Positions 51,879 to 61,101 are shown, counted from the first letter of the stretch. The stretch: DNA of 64,000 nt from Microbaculum marinum (GCF_042646165.1 NZ_JBHRTC010000016.1), one strand, 5' to 3'. Program-made: numbers and translations. Notes: generated by a model from the letters alone, not told the origin.

Positions 51879-52771
51879 GCGTCGACGCCCGCAGCGGCAG
51901 GCGTGCCGGCGGCACGCGCCCCGGCCACCTCGAGGCATCGTTCCGTGAGCGCCTCGACGAGGTGGCGGCGGTAGTCGGCCGAGGCCTTGAGGTCCGTCTC
52001 GGGATCGACTTCCTGCCGCGCGTGCGCCGCCGCGTCTCGGATCGCGGCCTCGGTCAGCGGCTGCCCGACCAGCGCCTCCTCGACCGCGTGCAGGCGCAGC
52101 GGCGTCGGCCCGACGCCCATCGCCGCCAGCCGCATCTCGGCCACGGTGCCCTCCCGGAGCTCGACGATTGCAGCGACCGCCGCGATGGCGAAGTCTCCGC
52201 TGCGCTGGGAAAACTCCTCGAACGCCCAGCCGGCGCCGGCCGGCAGCGGCGGCACCTCGATCCCGGTCAGGATTTCGTCCTCCTCGATGGCGCTCATCAG
52301 CGGGCCCTCGAAGAATTCCTCCGCCGGATGCACCCGGGATCCGGCGGTACTGCGGGTGTGCAGGCGGGCGTCGAGCAGGACCATCATCATCGGCAGTTCG
52401 GCCGCCGGATCGGCATGGCAGAGGCTGCCGCCGATCGTGCCGCGGTTGCGGATGGCGAGGTGGGCGACGTGGCGAACGGCCTCGCCGAGCACCGGAAAGC
52501 GCTCCCTGACCAGGGCCGAGGTTTCCAGCGTGACATGGCGGGTGAGGGCGCCGATGCGCAGCGCCCCGCCGTCGTCGACGCGCAGGACCTGCAGTTCCTC
52601 AAGACCGTTGATGTCGATCAGCATCGCCGGACGCAGCATCCGGAAGTTCAGGAGCGGCACCAGGCTCTGGCCGCCGGCGAGAATCTTCGCGTCGTCGCGG
52701 TGCCGGTGCAGGGCCTCGAGGGCCTCGTCCAGGCTCGTCGGCCGCAGGTACTCGAACGCCGCCGGCTTCAT
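51875..52771 (-). CDS. Molybdenum hydroxylase FAD-binding (medium) subunit
   Basis: A 298-residue CoxM/CutM-like flavoprotein that takes electrons from the iron-sulfur subunit. It begins MKPAAFEYLRPTSLDEALEAL with the FAD motif AGGQSLVPLLNFRMLRP and the second motif RNRGTIGGSLCHADPAAELP. It follows the enoyl-CoA hydratase with a one-base overlap and precedes the iron-sulfur subunit. Order M-S-(hydrolase)-L is a variation on the usual cox order. Confidence 0.94.
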   Translation of the reverse strand: MKPAAFEYLRPTSLDEALEALHRHRDDAKILAGGQSLVPLLNFRMLRPAMLIDINGLEELQVLRVDDGGALRIGALTRHVTLETSALVRERFPVLGEAVRHVAHLAIRNRGTIGGSLCHADPAAELPMMMVLLDARLHTRSTAGSRVHPAEEFFEGPLMSAIEEDEILTGIEVPPLPAGAGWAFEEFSQRSGDFAIAAVAAIVELREGTVAEMRLAAMGVGPTPLRLHAVEEALVGQPLTEAAIRDAAAHARQEVDPETDLKASADYRRHLVEALTERCLEVAGARAAGTPAAAGVDA

Positions 52772-53568
52772 CAGCGTCCCTCGAAGACCGGCTTGCGCTT
52801 GGCGGCGAACGCCTCGCGCGCCTCCCGGTAGTCGCGGCTGTCGGAAGCTTGGGCGATCAGGTCCTCCACGGCCCGCATGTCGAGGGCGTCCATGGCGAGC
52901 CCGTTGAGGATCGCCTTGGCGCCGCGGATCGACAGGGGCGCACTGTCGGCGAACTCGGCGGCCAGCGCGCGCGCCTCGTCGTCAGCCGAGGACCCGAGCC
53001 GGTCGAGGAAGCCGAGCTTCAGGCCTTCCTCGGAATCAAACCGGGCGCCGCCGAAGAGGATCCGCTTCGCCGCGGGAATGCCGACCAGCGCGGCCAGCCG
53101 GCGCGTCGAATTGATGCCGTACACGATCGACAGCTTGGCCGAGGGGATGCCTATCCGGGCGCCCGGCTCCGCGACCCTGAAATCGCACGCCATCGCCAGA
53201 TGACAGGCGCCGCCGAGACAGTAGCCCCGAATGGTGGCGATGGTCGGCTGCGGCGCGCCGAAGATGGCGTCGGATGCCTCCTCGACGGCGCGTTCGTAGG
53301 CGCGCGCCTGTCCGGCGTCGTTGCGCACCGCGCCGAATTCCGCGATGTCGGCTCCGGTGGAAAAGTGGTCGCCGGCGCCGGTCAGGATGATCGCGCGAAC
53401 CTGTGATGGGGGGGTTGCCGACAGGTCGGCGAAGACGCGGCCGATCTCGTGCCACATCGCCAGGGTGATCGCGTTGCGGTGGTCGCTGCGATCCAGCGTC
53501 ACGACCGCGAGTCGATCGGCCACATCAAGGCGAATGGTACCGTCCGACGGCGGCAAGGCGCTTTCCAC
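52771..53568 (-). CDS. Enoyl-CoA hydratase/isomerase family protein
   Basis: A 265-residue crotonase-fold enzyme with the oxyanion segments TGAGDHFSTGADIAEF and ATIRGYCLGGACHLAMACDFRVA. The family acts on CoA thioesters (hydration, isomerisation, ring cleavage). It is the promoter-proximal gene of the minus-strand operon and starts with GTG; its mRNA would have a leader of about 105 bases from the predicted promoter at 53682-53709. The position usually taken by the first catalytic Glu reads Ala/Cys (LGGACHLA), so the exact chemistry is open. Confidence 0.88.
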   Translation of the reverse strand: MESALPPSDGTIRLDVADRLAVVTLDRSDHRNAITLAMWHEIGRVFADLSATPPSQVRAIILTGAGDHFSTGADIAEFGAVRNDAGQARAYERAVEEASDAIFGAPQPTIATIRGYCLGGACHLAMACDFRVAEPGARIGIPSAKLSIVYGINSTRRLAALVGIPAAKRILFGGARFDSEEGLKLGFLDRLGSSADDEARALAAEFADSAPLSIRGAKAILNGLAMDALDMRAVEDLIAQASDSRDYREAREAFAAKRKPVFEGR

Positions 53569-53681
53569 TCCCGTTTTATGCGCGGCCGGCGAATGCCGTC
53601 GCGTCGTTTTTGGCCAGAACCGGGCGGGGGCAACCTGCCCCGAGCGCAGACGGCTGCTGGCTCCATCCAGTAGCTTGCTTA

Positions 53682-53709
53682 ACTAGACTTTTCATTTCCC
53701 GTGTGTCAA
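53682..53709 (-). promoter_or_regulatory. Predicted promoter of the catabolic operon
   Basis: On the minus strand TTGACA (53709-53704), a 16-base spacer and TCTAGT (53687-53682) form a good sigma-70 type promoter. Its -10 lies within the left arm of the 20-bp inverted repeat. Confidence 0.7.
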
Positions 53710-53784
53710 TGCCCGACGCCGGTGGCGGCGTCAGGCAACTGGCGCCCGGTCCCGGTCCGTTGCACGGCACCGGCGCCGGGCGTC

Positions 53785-53813
53785 TTGACAAGGCATCAGA
53801 CAGTAGGTCTAGT
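53785..53813 (+). promoter_or_regulatory. Predicted promoter of the ABC importer operon
   Basis: TTGACA at 53785-53790, a 17-base spacer and TCTAGT at 53808-53813. The -10 lies in the right arm of the 20-bp inverted repeat, mirroring the divergent promoter. Confidence 0.72.
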
Positions 53814-54001
53814 TAAGCAAGCTACTAAAAACCTGCGGACGCAACGCGGCGCGGGACAAGAACATCAGGGGAAACGCGGCAGATGGATCGGCGGTCAGAC
53901 ATCCGGCCGGACATGCTCAACGACGATTCGGCACCTTCGGCGGTGACGGGTGCCGTTGCGGCATGTGCAGGCTTCGAGGCGGCATCGGCGGGGGCTGCGC
54001 G

Positions 54002-54787
54002 GTGACGTCACCGCTGCTCGAACTGTCGAACGTGTCGCTCCAGTTTGGTGGCGTCACGGCGCTGTCCGAAGTCGACCTGGGGGTCGAGGAGGGCGAGCTC
54101 TACTCGATCATCGGGCCAAATGGTGCCGGCAAGACGTCTCTGCTGAACTGCATCTCCGGTCGCTACTTCCCCACATTCGGGACCATCAGTTTCGACGGGC
54201 GCGACATCACGCGGCTGCGCACCGACAAGCGCGCCGCGATCGGCATCGGCCGGACCTTCCAGAACCTCGCGCTGTTCGGCCACATGAGCGTCATCGACAA
54301 CATCCTGGTCGGCCGCCACCACCTCGTCCGCAACAATTTCCTGACCGGGTCGCTCTACTGGATCGGCGGGGCCCAGAAGGAAGAGCTCGAGCAGCGGCGC
54401 GAGATCGAGGAGATCATCGATTTCCTCGAGATCCAGCACATCCGCCACGCCACCGCCGGCACCCTGCCGTATGGCCTGCGCAAGCGGGTCGAGCTGGCCC
54501 GCGCCGTCGCGCTGAAGCCGAAGCTCCTGCTCCTCGACGAGCCCATGGCGGGCATGAACCTCGAGGAGAAGATGGACATGGCCCGCTACATCGTCGACCT
54601 CAACGACGAATGGGGGATCACGATCATCATGATCGAGCACGACATGGCGGTCGTCACCGACATTTCCAGCCGGATCACGGTGCTGGACTTCGGCAAGAAG
54701 ATCGCCGAGGGCGTGCCGGAGGAGGTCATGGCCCATCCGGACGTGCAGCGCGCCTATCTCGGCGACGACGAACTGGAAGAAGCTTGA
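54002..54787 (+). CDS. livG: Branched-chain-type ABC importer ATPase (LivG-like)
   Basis: Cytoplasmic ATPase of a HAAT-family importer. Walker A GPNGAGKTS, the Q-loop in GRTFQNLALFGHMSV, the signature region LPYGLRKRVELARAVA (degenerate relative to LSGGQ) and Walker B LLLLDEPMAG are seen. The GTG at 54002 gives the usual start (TSPLLELSNVSLQFGG); an ATG at 53963 would add 13 unusual residues. First gene of the importer operon; the acyl-CoA synthetase follows after 7 bases. The operon context suggests the substrate is a carboxylic or fatty acid rather than an amino acid. Confidence 0.9.
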   Translation: MTSPLLELSNVSLQFGGVTALSEVDLGVEEGELYSIIGPNGAGKTSLLNCISGRYFPTFGTISFDGRDITRLRTDKRAAIGIGRTFQNLALFGHMSVIDNILVGRHHLVRNNFLTGSLYWIGGAQKEELEQRREIEEIIDFLEIQHIRHATAGTLPYGLRKRVELARAVALKPKLLLLDEPMAGMNLEEKMDMARYIVDLNDEWGITIIMIEHDMAVVTDISSRITVLDFGKKIAEGVPEEVMAHPDVQRAYLGDDELEEA

Positions 54788-54794
54788 GGGCGGC

Positions 54795-56732
54795 ATGACC
54801 GACACGACGGCCGGCCGGGACCGCCTCGACACCTTCCCGAAGCTGCTGCGCCACAACGCAAAGGCCTTCGCCTCGCAGGTCGCGTTGCGGGAAAAGGATT
54901 ACGGCATCTGGCATCCGATGACCTGGGCCGAGTTCGACCAGAAGGTTCGCACGCGCGCGCTTGCACTGCGTGACCTCGGGATCGGCCGCGGCGACGTCGT
55001 CGCGATCATCGGGGACAACCGGCCGGACTGGGTGATCAGCGAGATCGCCGTTCACGCCGTCGGCGCGCTGAGTCTGGGGCTTTACCGGGACTCGCTGGAG
55101 AGCGAGGTGGCCTACCTGCTCACCCATTCGGGTACCGCGCTGGTCTTTGCGGAAGATGAAGAGCAGGTCGACAAGATCCTCAATCTCGGCGAGGCGGCGG
55201 CGAACCTCAAAGCGATCGTCTACACCGATCCGAGGGGGATGCGGAAATACGACGATCCGCGCCTCATGAAGGCTGAAGAGCTGGATGCGGCCGGTGCCCG
55301 GACCGCCAGGCAGCGGCCCTCGCTCTACGACGAGATGATCGACTCCGTCTCGGGAGAGGACGTCGCCGTGCTCTGCACCACGTCGGGCACCACCACCCAT
55401 CCGAAGCTGGTGATGCTGCCGGCCGGGCGGATCATCGACCACGCGCGCAAGTACCTGCAGTTCGACCCGAAGGGGCCCGACGACCAGTACGTCTCGGTGC
55501 TGCCGATGCCGTGGATCGTCGAGCAGGTGCACGTGTTCGGCAAGGCGCTGCTGTGCCGCATGCCGGTCAGCTTCCCCGAGGAGCCGGAGACGCTGATGGC
55601 GGACCTGCGGGAAATCGGGCCGACCTTCCTGCTGATGGCGCCGCGGGTGTGGGAGGGCATCGCCGCCGACATCCGGGCCAGGATGATGGACGCCTCCTGG
55701 TTCAAGCGCCGGATGTTCGCGCTGGCGCTGTCGATCAACGAGAAGGCCGCGGCGCGCAACAGACGGTCGTGGCTTGCCGACTTCCTGGCCTTCCGGGCGC
55801 TGCGCGACCGGCTGGGGTTCTCGCGCCTGCGGTCCGCGGGAACCGGCGGCGCGGCGCTTGGCCCCGACACCTTTCGCTTCTTCCACGCCCTCGGCGTGCC
55901 GCTGCGCCAGGTCTACGGCCAGACGGAGCTGATGGGCACCTACATGCTTCATCGCGAGAACGACGTCGATTTCGACACTGTCGGCGTGGTCATCGACCCG
56001 GCGATCGAGGTCAGGATCGAGGCGCCGGACCGGCAGGGGGTCGGCGAGATCGTGACGCGCCACCCGAACCGCTTCGCCGGCTACTTCAAGAACGAGAAGA
56101 GCACCGCCGAGACGATGCGGGACGGCTGGGTCCACACCGGCGACGCCGGCTACTTCGACGACAAGCAGCACCTGGTGGTCATCGACCGGATGGCCGATCT
56201 CGCGGTGATGGCCTCGGGCGACCGCTACTCGCCGCAGTTCCTGGAAAACAAGCTGAAGTTCAGCTCCTACGTCGCCGAGGCGGTGACCCTCGGCAAGGGC
56301 CGCGAATATATTTCGGCGCTGATCTGCATCCGGTATTCGATCGTCTCCAAGTGGGCGGAGCGAAAGCAGATCCCCTTCACAACCTACTCCGACCTCTCCG
56401 CCAATCCGGCGGTCTATCGCCTGATCCGGGACGAGGTGGAGCGGATCAACGCGACGCTCCAGCCCAATCAGCGGATCGCCAAGTTCGTGCTCCTCTACAA
56501 GGAGCTCGACGCCGACGATGGCGAGCTGACGCGCACCCGCAAGGTGCGGCGCAGCGTCATCGAGGAGAAGTACGGGCAGATCATCTCGGCGATCTACGCC
56601 GGCGAGCCCGCCATCGACATCGACACCGTGATCACGTTCCAGGACGGCACCAACCAGCGCATCCGCACGCGTCTGAAGGTCGAGACGGTGGAAACCGGAA
56701 TGACCGGCGCCTCCGGCGAGCAGGCCGCTTAG
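54795..56732 (+). CDS. Long-chain acyl-CoA synthetase-like AMP-binding enzyme
   Basis: A 645-residue adenylate-forming enzyme of the long-chain (FadD15-like) type, encoded inside an ABC importer operon. Motifs: CTTSGTTTHPKLVMLP, YGQTELMGTYMLH, TGDAGYFDDKQHLVVIDRMADLAVMASGDRYSPQFLENKLKFS. The normal GRxKxxI hinge reads DRMADLAV, a form seen in this subgroup. It would trap the imported acid as its CoA thioester as it enters. Similar gene sets (LivG, ligase, LivH, LivM, LivK, LivF) occur in degraders of aromatic and alicyclic acids. Confidence 0.9.
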   Translation: MTDTTAGRDRLDTFPKLLRHNAKAFASQVALREKDYGIWHPMTWAEFDQKVRTRALALRDLGIGRGDVVAIIGDNRPDWVISEIAVHAVGALSLGLYRDSLESEVAYLLTHSGTALVFAEDEEQVDKILNLGEAAANLKAIVYTDPRGMRKYDDPRLMKAEELDAAGARTARQRPSLYDEMIDSVSGEDVAVLCTTSGTTTHPKLVMLPAGRIIDHARKYLQFDPKGPDDQYVSVLPMPWIVEQVHVFGKALLCRMPVSFPEEPETLMADLREIGPTFLLMAPRVWEGIAADIRARMMDASWFKRRMFALALSINEKAAARNRRSWLADFLAFRALRDRLGFSRLRSAGTGGAALGPDTFRFFHALGVPLRQVYGQTELMGTYMLHRENDVDFDTVGVVIDPAIEVRIEAPDRQGVGEIVTRHPNRFAGYFKNEKSTAETMRDGWVHTGDAGYFDDKQHLVVIDRMADLAVMASGDRYSPQFLENKLKFSSYVAEAVTLGKGREYISALICIRYSIVSKWAERKQIPFTTYSDLSANPAVYRLIRDEVERINATLQPNQRIAKFVLLYKELDADDGELTRTRKVRRSVIEEKYGQIISAIYAGEPAIDIDTVITFQDGTNQRIRTRLKVETVETGMTGASGEQAA

Positions 56733-56749
56733 CCGAGAAAGGACATCAC

Positions 56750-57643
56750 ATGGACGGCCATCTCTTCCTGCAGCTCATGGTCAACGGCGTCATGGTCGGT
56801 GCGCTCTATGGCGTCGTCGCGATGTGCTTCGTGCTGATCTACAAGGCCTCCCATGTCGTGAACTTCGCGCAGGGCGAACTGCTGCTGGTCGGCGCCTGGG
56901 TCTGCTGGTTCTTCGTGGTGAAGTACCAACTGCCGTTCTACTTCGCCTTTCCGATCACCCTCGCGTTCATGGTCGTGCTCGGGATTCTCATCCAGGTCGT
57001 GGTGCTGCGTCCGATGATCGGCGAGCCGATCATCTCGGTGATCATGGCGACGATCGGCCTGTCGATCTTCCTGCAGGCGCTGATGAAGTGGATCTTCGGC
57101 GTCTCGGCGCAGCCGTTCCCGCCGGTGTTCAGCAAGGGGACGATCGAAGTGCTCGGCCTGCAGGTGCAGACCGAGTACGCGGCCTCGACGCTCGCCAGCG
57201 CCGTGATCATGGCCGGCTTCGCCTACTTCTTCAAATACAGCCGGATGGGCCTCGCGATGCGGGCGACGTCGTTCGATCAGCAGGTCGCCCAGTCGCTCGG
57301 CATTTCGGTGCGCCAGGTCTTCGCCCTGTCCTGGGCGATCTCGGCGGCCGTCTCCGCCGTCGCCGGCGTCGTCATCGGCGTCGTCAACGGGGTGTCGGCC
57401 GGGCTGTCGCTCTACGGCATCAAGGTCTTCCCCGCCGTCATCCTCGGCGGCCTCGACTCCATCGTCGGCGGCGTGATCGGCGGGCTCGTGATCGGCATCC
57501 TGGAAAACCTCGCCCACTACGTCGACCGGCAGTTCCTGAACTGGGGCAACCTGCACGAGATCGTGCCGTTCTACGTGCTGATCATCATCCTCATGGTCAA
57601 GCCCTACGGCCTGTTCGGCACCCGCGACATCGAGAGACTGTAA
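56750..57643 (+). CDS. livH: Branched-chain-type ABC importer permease (LivH-like)
   Basis: A 297-residue inner-membrane permease with about eight transmembrane segments, the N-terminus LFLQLMVNGVMVGALYGVVAMCFVLIYKASHVVNFAQGEL being the LivH hallmark, and AVILGGLDSIVGGVIGGLVIG near the C-terminus forming the ATPase-coupling region. AAGGA lies about 8 bases before the ATG. It forms the channel with the LivM-like permease encoded 5 bases downstream. Confidence 0.93.
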   Translation: MDGHLFLQLMVNGVMVGALYGVVAMCFVLIYKASHVVNFAQGELLLVGAWVCWFFVVKYQLPFYFAFPITLAFMVVLGILIQVVVLRPMIGEPIISVIMATIGLSIFLQALMKWIFGVSAQPFPPVFSKGTIEVLGLQVQTEYAASTLASAVIMAGFAYFFKYSRMGLAMRATSFDQQVAQSLGISVRQVFALSWAISAAVSAVAGVVIGVVNGVSAGLSLYGIKVFPAVILGGLDSIVGGVIGGLVIGILENLAHYVDRQFLNWGNLHEIVPFYVLIIILMVKPYGLFGTRDIERL

Positions 57644-57648
57644 GGCCG

Positions 57649-58719
57649 ATGACTGCAATGCTGCGCCCCAGCGGCGAGTTCGTTCAGAGCTATCGGCTCG
57701 ACACCCAGATCTTCCGCACGCGCAACACCCGCTACGCGGCGGTGCTGTCGCTGATCGTGCTGGCGCTCGTGCCGCTGTTTGCGGGAAGTTACGCCCTGAA
57801 CCTGCTCATCCAGATCGGCTATCTCGGCATTGCGGCGCTCGGCCTCAACCTGCTGGTCGGCTTCACCGGGCAGATCTCGATCGGCCACGCGGTGTTCTTC
57901 GGCTTCGGCGCCTTCGCCTCGGCTTGCCTGAACAACCGGCTCGGGATTCCCGTCATCTTCTCGATCCCGCTGGCGGCGCTCGCCACGGCGCTGGTCGGTC
58001 TCGTCTTCGGTCTGCCGGCGGCGCGGCTGAAGGGCCTGTACCTGGCGATCGCGACGCTGGCCGCCCAGTTCATCCTGCAGGACTTCTTCGCTCGGGCGCA
58101 CTGGTTCTCCGGCGGCGTGTCGGGCAGCATCGCCGAGCCGATAACGATCTTCGGCTGGGTCGCCGACACCGACGAGAAGTTCTTCTACGTCCTGGCGGTC
58201 TTCTTCGTGCTCTCGCTGCTTCTGGTGACCAACCTGCTGCGCACCCGCGACGGGCGCGCCTTCGTGGCGGTGCGCGACCACTACCTGTCCGCGGAGATGA
58301 TGGGCATCAACCTGCGGTACTACCGCACGCTCGCCTTCGGCATCTCCTCCTTCTATGCCGGGCTCGGCGGCGCCCTCTACGCCCACTATCTCGGCTACGT
58401 CTCGATCGAAGGCTTCGACATCCTGTTCTCCATCCAGTTCCTGGCGATGATCATCATCGGCGGGCTGGGGTCGGTGTCCGGTTCGATCCTCGGCACCGCC
58501 TTCATGGTGCTGCTGCCGCAGGTCATGGAGTGGCTGACGGCCGCCCTCGACGGCAGCTGGATCGACACCACGCTGCACCTCAACGAGGGTACCGCCTTTC
58601 TGCGCGAGATGGCGATCGGCCTGGTGATCGTCCTGTTCCTCATCCTCGAACCGGACGGGCTGGCGCACCGGTGGCGGCAAATCAAGGCCTACTGGAAGCT
58701 CTATCCTTTCTCTTACTGA
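57649..58719 (+). CDS. livM: Branched-chain-type ABC importer permease (LivM-like)
   Basis: A 356-residue permease with LivM signatures: GYLGIAALGLNLLVGFTGQISIGHAVFFGFGAFASA, ARLKGLYLAIATLAAQFI and MIIIGGLGSVSGSILGTAF. A hydrophilic N-terminal extension of about 35 residues precedes the first membrane helix. It pairs with the LivH-like protein. The binding-protein gene follows after 41 bases. Confidence 0.93.
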   Translation: MTAMLRPSGEFVQSYRLDTQIFRTRNTRYAAVLSLIVLALVPLFAGSYALNLLIQIGYLGIAALGLNLLVGFTGQISIGHAVFFGFGAFASACLNNRLGIPVIFSIPLAALATALVGLVFGLPAARLKGLYLAIATLAAQFILQDFFARAHWFSGGVSGSIAEPITIFGWVADTDEKFFYVLAVFFVLSLLLVTNLLRTRDGRAFVAVRDHYLSAEMMGINLRYYRTLAFGISSFYAGLGGALYAHYLGYVSIEGFDILFSIQFLAMIIIGGLGSVSGSILGTAFMVLLPQVMEWLTAALDGSWIDTTLHLNEGTAFLREMAIGLVIVLFLILEPDGLAHRWRQIKAYWKLYPFSY

Positions 58720-58760
58720 AAATACAAACGCGAAAACAGGTGAAAACTAGGGAGTGAACG

Positions 58761-60038
58761 ATGAGCATACTTAAATGGACTGCTGTGGTGCTTGCCGGGG
58801 GATACATTCTGGCGAGCCCCGCTCTTGCCCAGGAAACAATCTCGATCGGTCATCTGGCGGACTATTCCGGGGCGACCTCCGATGTCGGCATGCCCTACGG
58901 CCAGGGCGTCGCGGATACCTTCGAATACATCAACGAGAACGGCGGCATCAACGGCAAGAAGGTCGACATCGAAACGATCGACTACTCCTATCAGGTCCCC
59001 CGCGCCATCGCCGCCTACAAGAAGTGGGCGCAGCGCGACAAGGTGGCGGCAATCATGGGCTGGGGAACCGCCGACACCGAGGCCCTGATCACCTTCGTGA
59101 CCAAGGACAAGGTGCCGTACTTCTCCGGATCCTACGCGGCGACCTTGACGGACCCTGTCGGGGATAAGGCGGAACGGGCGGCACCCTACAACTTCTTCTA
59201 CGGCCCCTCGTACTCCGACGCGGCCCGCGCGCTGGTGAAGTGGGCGGCGGATGACTGGAAGGCCAAGGGCGGCGAAGGCACGCCGAAATACGTCCACATG
59301 GGCGCCAACCATCCCTATTCGAACTCGCCCAAGGCGGCGGCCGAGGAGTACGCCAAGGAACTCGGCTTCGAGGTGCTGCCGGCCATCCAGTTCTCGCTGG
59401 CGCCGGCGGACTTCACCGCCCAGTGCCTGTCGCTGAAGGAATCGGGCGCCGACTACGCCTTCATCGCCAACACCACCAACTCCAGCGTGTCGCTGCTGAA
59501 GGCCTGCGAGACGGTCGGCACCGACGTGCAGTTCCTGTCGAACGTCTGGGGCATGGACGAAGCGGCCGCCAAGGCCGCCGGCACGGCTGCCGATGGCGTC
59601 GTCATTCCCGTCCGCACCGCCGCCGTCTGGACCGACGAGGCGCCCGGGCTTGCGGTCATGAAGGAGGTCGCCAAGGTTTCTGACAGCTCCGGCGAGCAGT
59701 ATCGCCCGGTGCACTACCTTGCCGGCATCTGCTCGGCGCTGTTCGTCCGCGACGCGCTGAAGTGGGCCGACGAGAATGGCGGCATCGACGGCGAGAACGT
59801 CCGCAAGGCGATGTACGCCCAGGCCGACTGGTTCCCGGAAGGGACCGACGGGGTGTGCAAGCCGATGACCTGGACCGATACGGATCACCGGCCGACCGCG
59901 GAGGTCTCGCTGTACCAGATCCACGTGACCGGCCAGCCCGACAACGACCTGAACAAGGCGATCGAGAGCGGGGCGGTGAAGATGGACAAGATCGCCACCG
60001 TCGAGCTTCCGCGCCGCGACGACTGGCACGGCCACTGA
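58761..60038 (+). CDS. livK: Periplasmic substrate-binding protein of the ABC importer (LivK-like)
   Basis: A 425-residue Peripla_BP_6-type receptor with a signal peptide (residues 1-23, ending PALAQE), then ISIGHLADYSGATSDVGMPYGQGVADTFEYINENGGINGKKV. It is longer than typical LivJ/LivK (about 370), as are receptors of the aromatic and aliphatic acid subgroup. Cysteines at three positions of the mature chain may pair. The ligand is unknown; operon content argues for a carboxylic acid later converted to a CoA ester. Confidence 0.92.
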   Translation: MSILKWTAVVLAGGYILASPALAQETISIGHLADYSGATSDVGMPYGQGVADTFEYINENGGINGKKVDIETIDYSYQVPRAIAAYKKWAQRDKVAAIMGWGTADTEALITFVTKDKVPYFSGSYAATLTDPVGDKAERAAPYNFFYGPSYSDAARALVKWAADDWKAKGGEGTPKYVHMGANHPYSNSPKAAAEEYAKELGFEVLPAIQFSLAPADFTAQCLSLKESGADYAFIANTTNSSVSLLKACETVGTDVQFLSNVWGMDEAAAKAAGTAADGVVIPVRTAAVWTDEAPGLAVMKEVAKVSDSSGEQYRPVHYLAGICSALFVRDALKWADENGGIDGENVRKAMYAQADWFPEGTDGVCKPMTWTDTDHRPTAEVSLYQIHVTGQPDNDLNKAIESGAVKMDKIATVELPRRDDWHGH

Positions 60039-60108
60039 GCACGGGCAGCAGACGCCGGCCGGTCCCCGCGTCGGGGTCGGCCGGCGCTTCCGTCGACGGG
60101 AGGACGAT

Positions 60109-60936
60109 GTGAACGCGGCAGCGCAAGCGGAACCGGCAGACGACAACCTGCTCGACGTGAGCGGCATCGAGGTCGTCTACAACGACGTCATACTGGTGCT
60201 TCGCGGCCTGAGCCTGAGCGTTCCGAAGGGCAAGATCGTCGCGCTGCTCGGCCCAAACGGCGCCGGCAAGTCGACGACGCTGAAGAGCATCTCCGGCCTG
60301 CTGAAGTCGGAGGACGGCAGGATCACGCGCGGCAGCGTCGTCTTCGGCGGCCACCGCATCAACGATCTCCAGCCGGACAACATCGTGCGGCGCGGCATCT
60401 TCCAGGTGATGGAGGGCCGGCGCATCATCGCCGACATGACCGTGCTCGAGAACCTCAAGCTCGGCGCCTTCACGCGAACCGACAGGGGACAGATCGCCGC
60501 CGACATCGACAAGGTCTACGAATACTTCCCCCGCCTGCGGGAACGCACCGGCCTTGCCGGCTATCTCTCCGGCGGCGAACAGCAGATGCTGGCGATCAGC
60601 AGGGGTCTGATGGCCAAGCCCTCGCTGATGCTGCTCGACGAGCCGTCGATGGGCCTGTCGCCGCTGCTCGTCGGCGAGGTGTTCCGGATCATCAGGCGCC
60701 TCAACGCCGAGCTCGGCCTGACCGTCCTGCTGGTCGAGCAGAACGCGCAGATGGCGCTGCGCACCGCGCACTACGGCTATATCATGGAGCAGGGCAAGAT
60801 CGTGCTGGACGGGCCGGCGGAAGAGCTGACCAGCAACGAGGACGTGCGGGAGTTCTACCTCGGCCAGGGAAGCGACGCCGAGCGCCACTCGTTCAAGAAC
60901 CTCAAGTCCTTCAAGCGCAGGAAGCGCTGGATCTGA
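60109..60936 (+). CDS. livF: Branched-chain-type ABC importer ATPase (LivF-like)
   Basis: Second ATPase of the importer, 275 residues, with Walker A GPNGAGKST, signature YLSGGEQQMLAISRGLM and Walker B LMLLDEPSMGLSP. The GTG start follows GGGAGG at good spacing. A basic C-terminal tail (HSFKNLKSFKRRKRWI) extends beyond the usual LivF end. It closes the operon; a weak GC-rich hairpin followed by five T (60939-60957) may end transcription. Confidence 0.93.
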   Translation: MNAAAQAEPADDNLLDVSGIEVVYNDVILVLRGLSLSVPKGKIVALLGPNGAGKSTTLKSISGLLKSEDGRITRGSVVFGGHRINDLQPDNIVRRGIFQVMEGRRIIADMTVLENLKLGAFTRTDRGQIAADIDKVYEYFPRLRERTGLAGYLSGGEQQMLAISRGLMAKPSLMLLDEPSMGLSPLLVGEVFRIIRRLNAELGLTVLLVEQNAQMALRTAHYGYIMEQGKIVLDGPAEELTSNEDVREFYLGQGSDAERHSFKNLKSFKRRKRWI

Positions 60937-61025
60937 CCGGGTCCGGTGGCCCCTTTTTGCTACCGCCGCCACCCGGTGGATTGGCGGAGAAAATGCAAAA
61001 TTGGCGATTGCAGCGATTGGGGCCT

Positions 61026-61101
61026 TGGTGCCGGCTGAGGGACTCGAACCCCCGACCCACGGTTTACAAAACCGTTGCTCTACCAGCTGAGCTAAGCCGG
61101 C
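61026..61101 (-). tRNA. tRNA-Thr (anticodon UGU)
   Basis: A full cloverleaf on the minus strand: acceptor GCCGGCT pairing with AGCCGGC, D arm, anticodon loop TTTGTAA with anticodon TGT (plus-strand 61066-61068) reading ACA, T arm GGGGGTTCGAGTCCC, discriminator A and an encoded CCA (61026-61028). Confidence 0.97.

Larger units (their letters stand above)
53669..53826. repeat. Perfect 20-bp inverted repeat between divergent operons
   Basis: AGTAGCTTGCTTAACTAGAC at 53669-53688 is the exact complement of 53807-53826, with 118 bases between. Each arm starts at the predicted -10 hexamer of the promoter pointing outwards and continues over the likely transcription start, so the same element faces both operons. 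This is the layout of twin operators for one repressor. Confidence 0.95.

Noticed and set aside
60939..60957. Strong terminator after livF
   Set aside because: The hairpin has a mismatch and a short stem before five T; only weak support, so mentioned but not listed as a feature.
61026..61101. tRNA-Thr as an integration site of a mobile element
   Set aside because: No integrase and no duplicated tRNA end were seen nearby.
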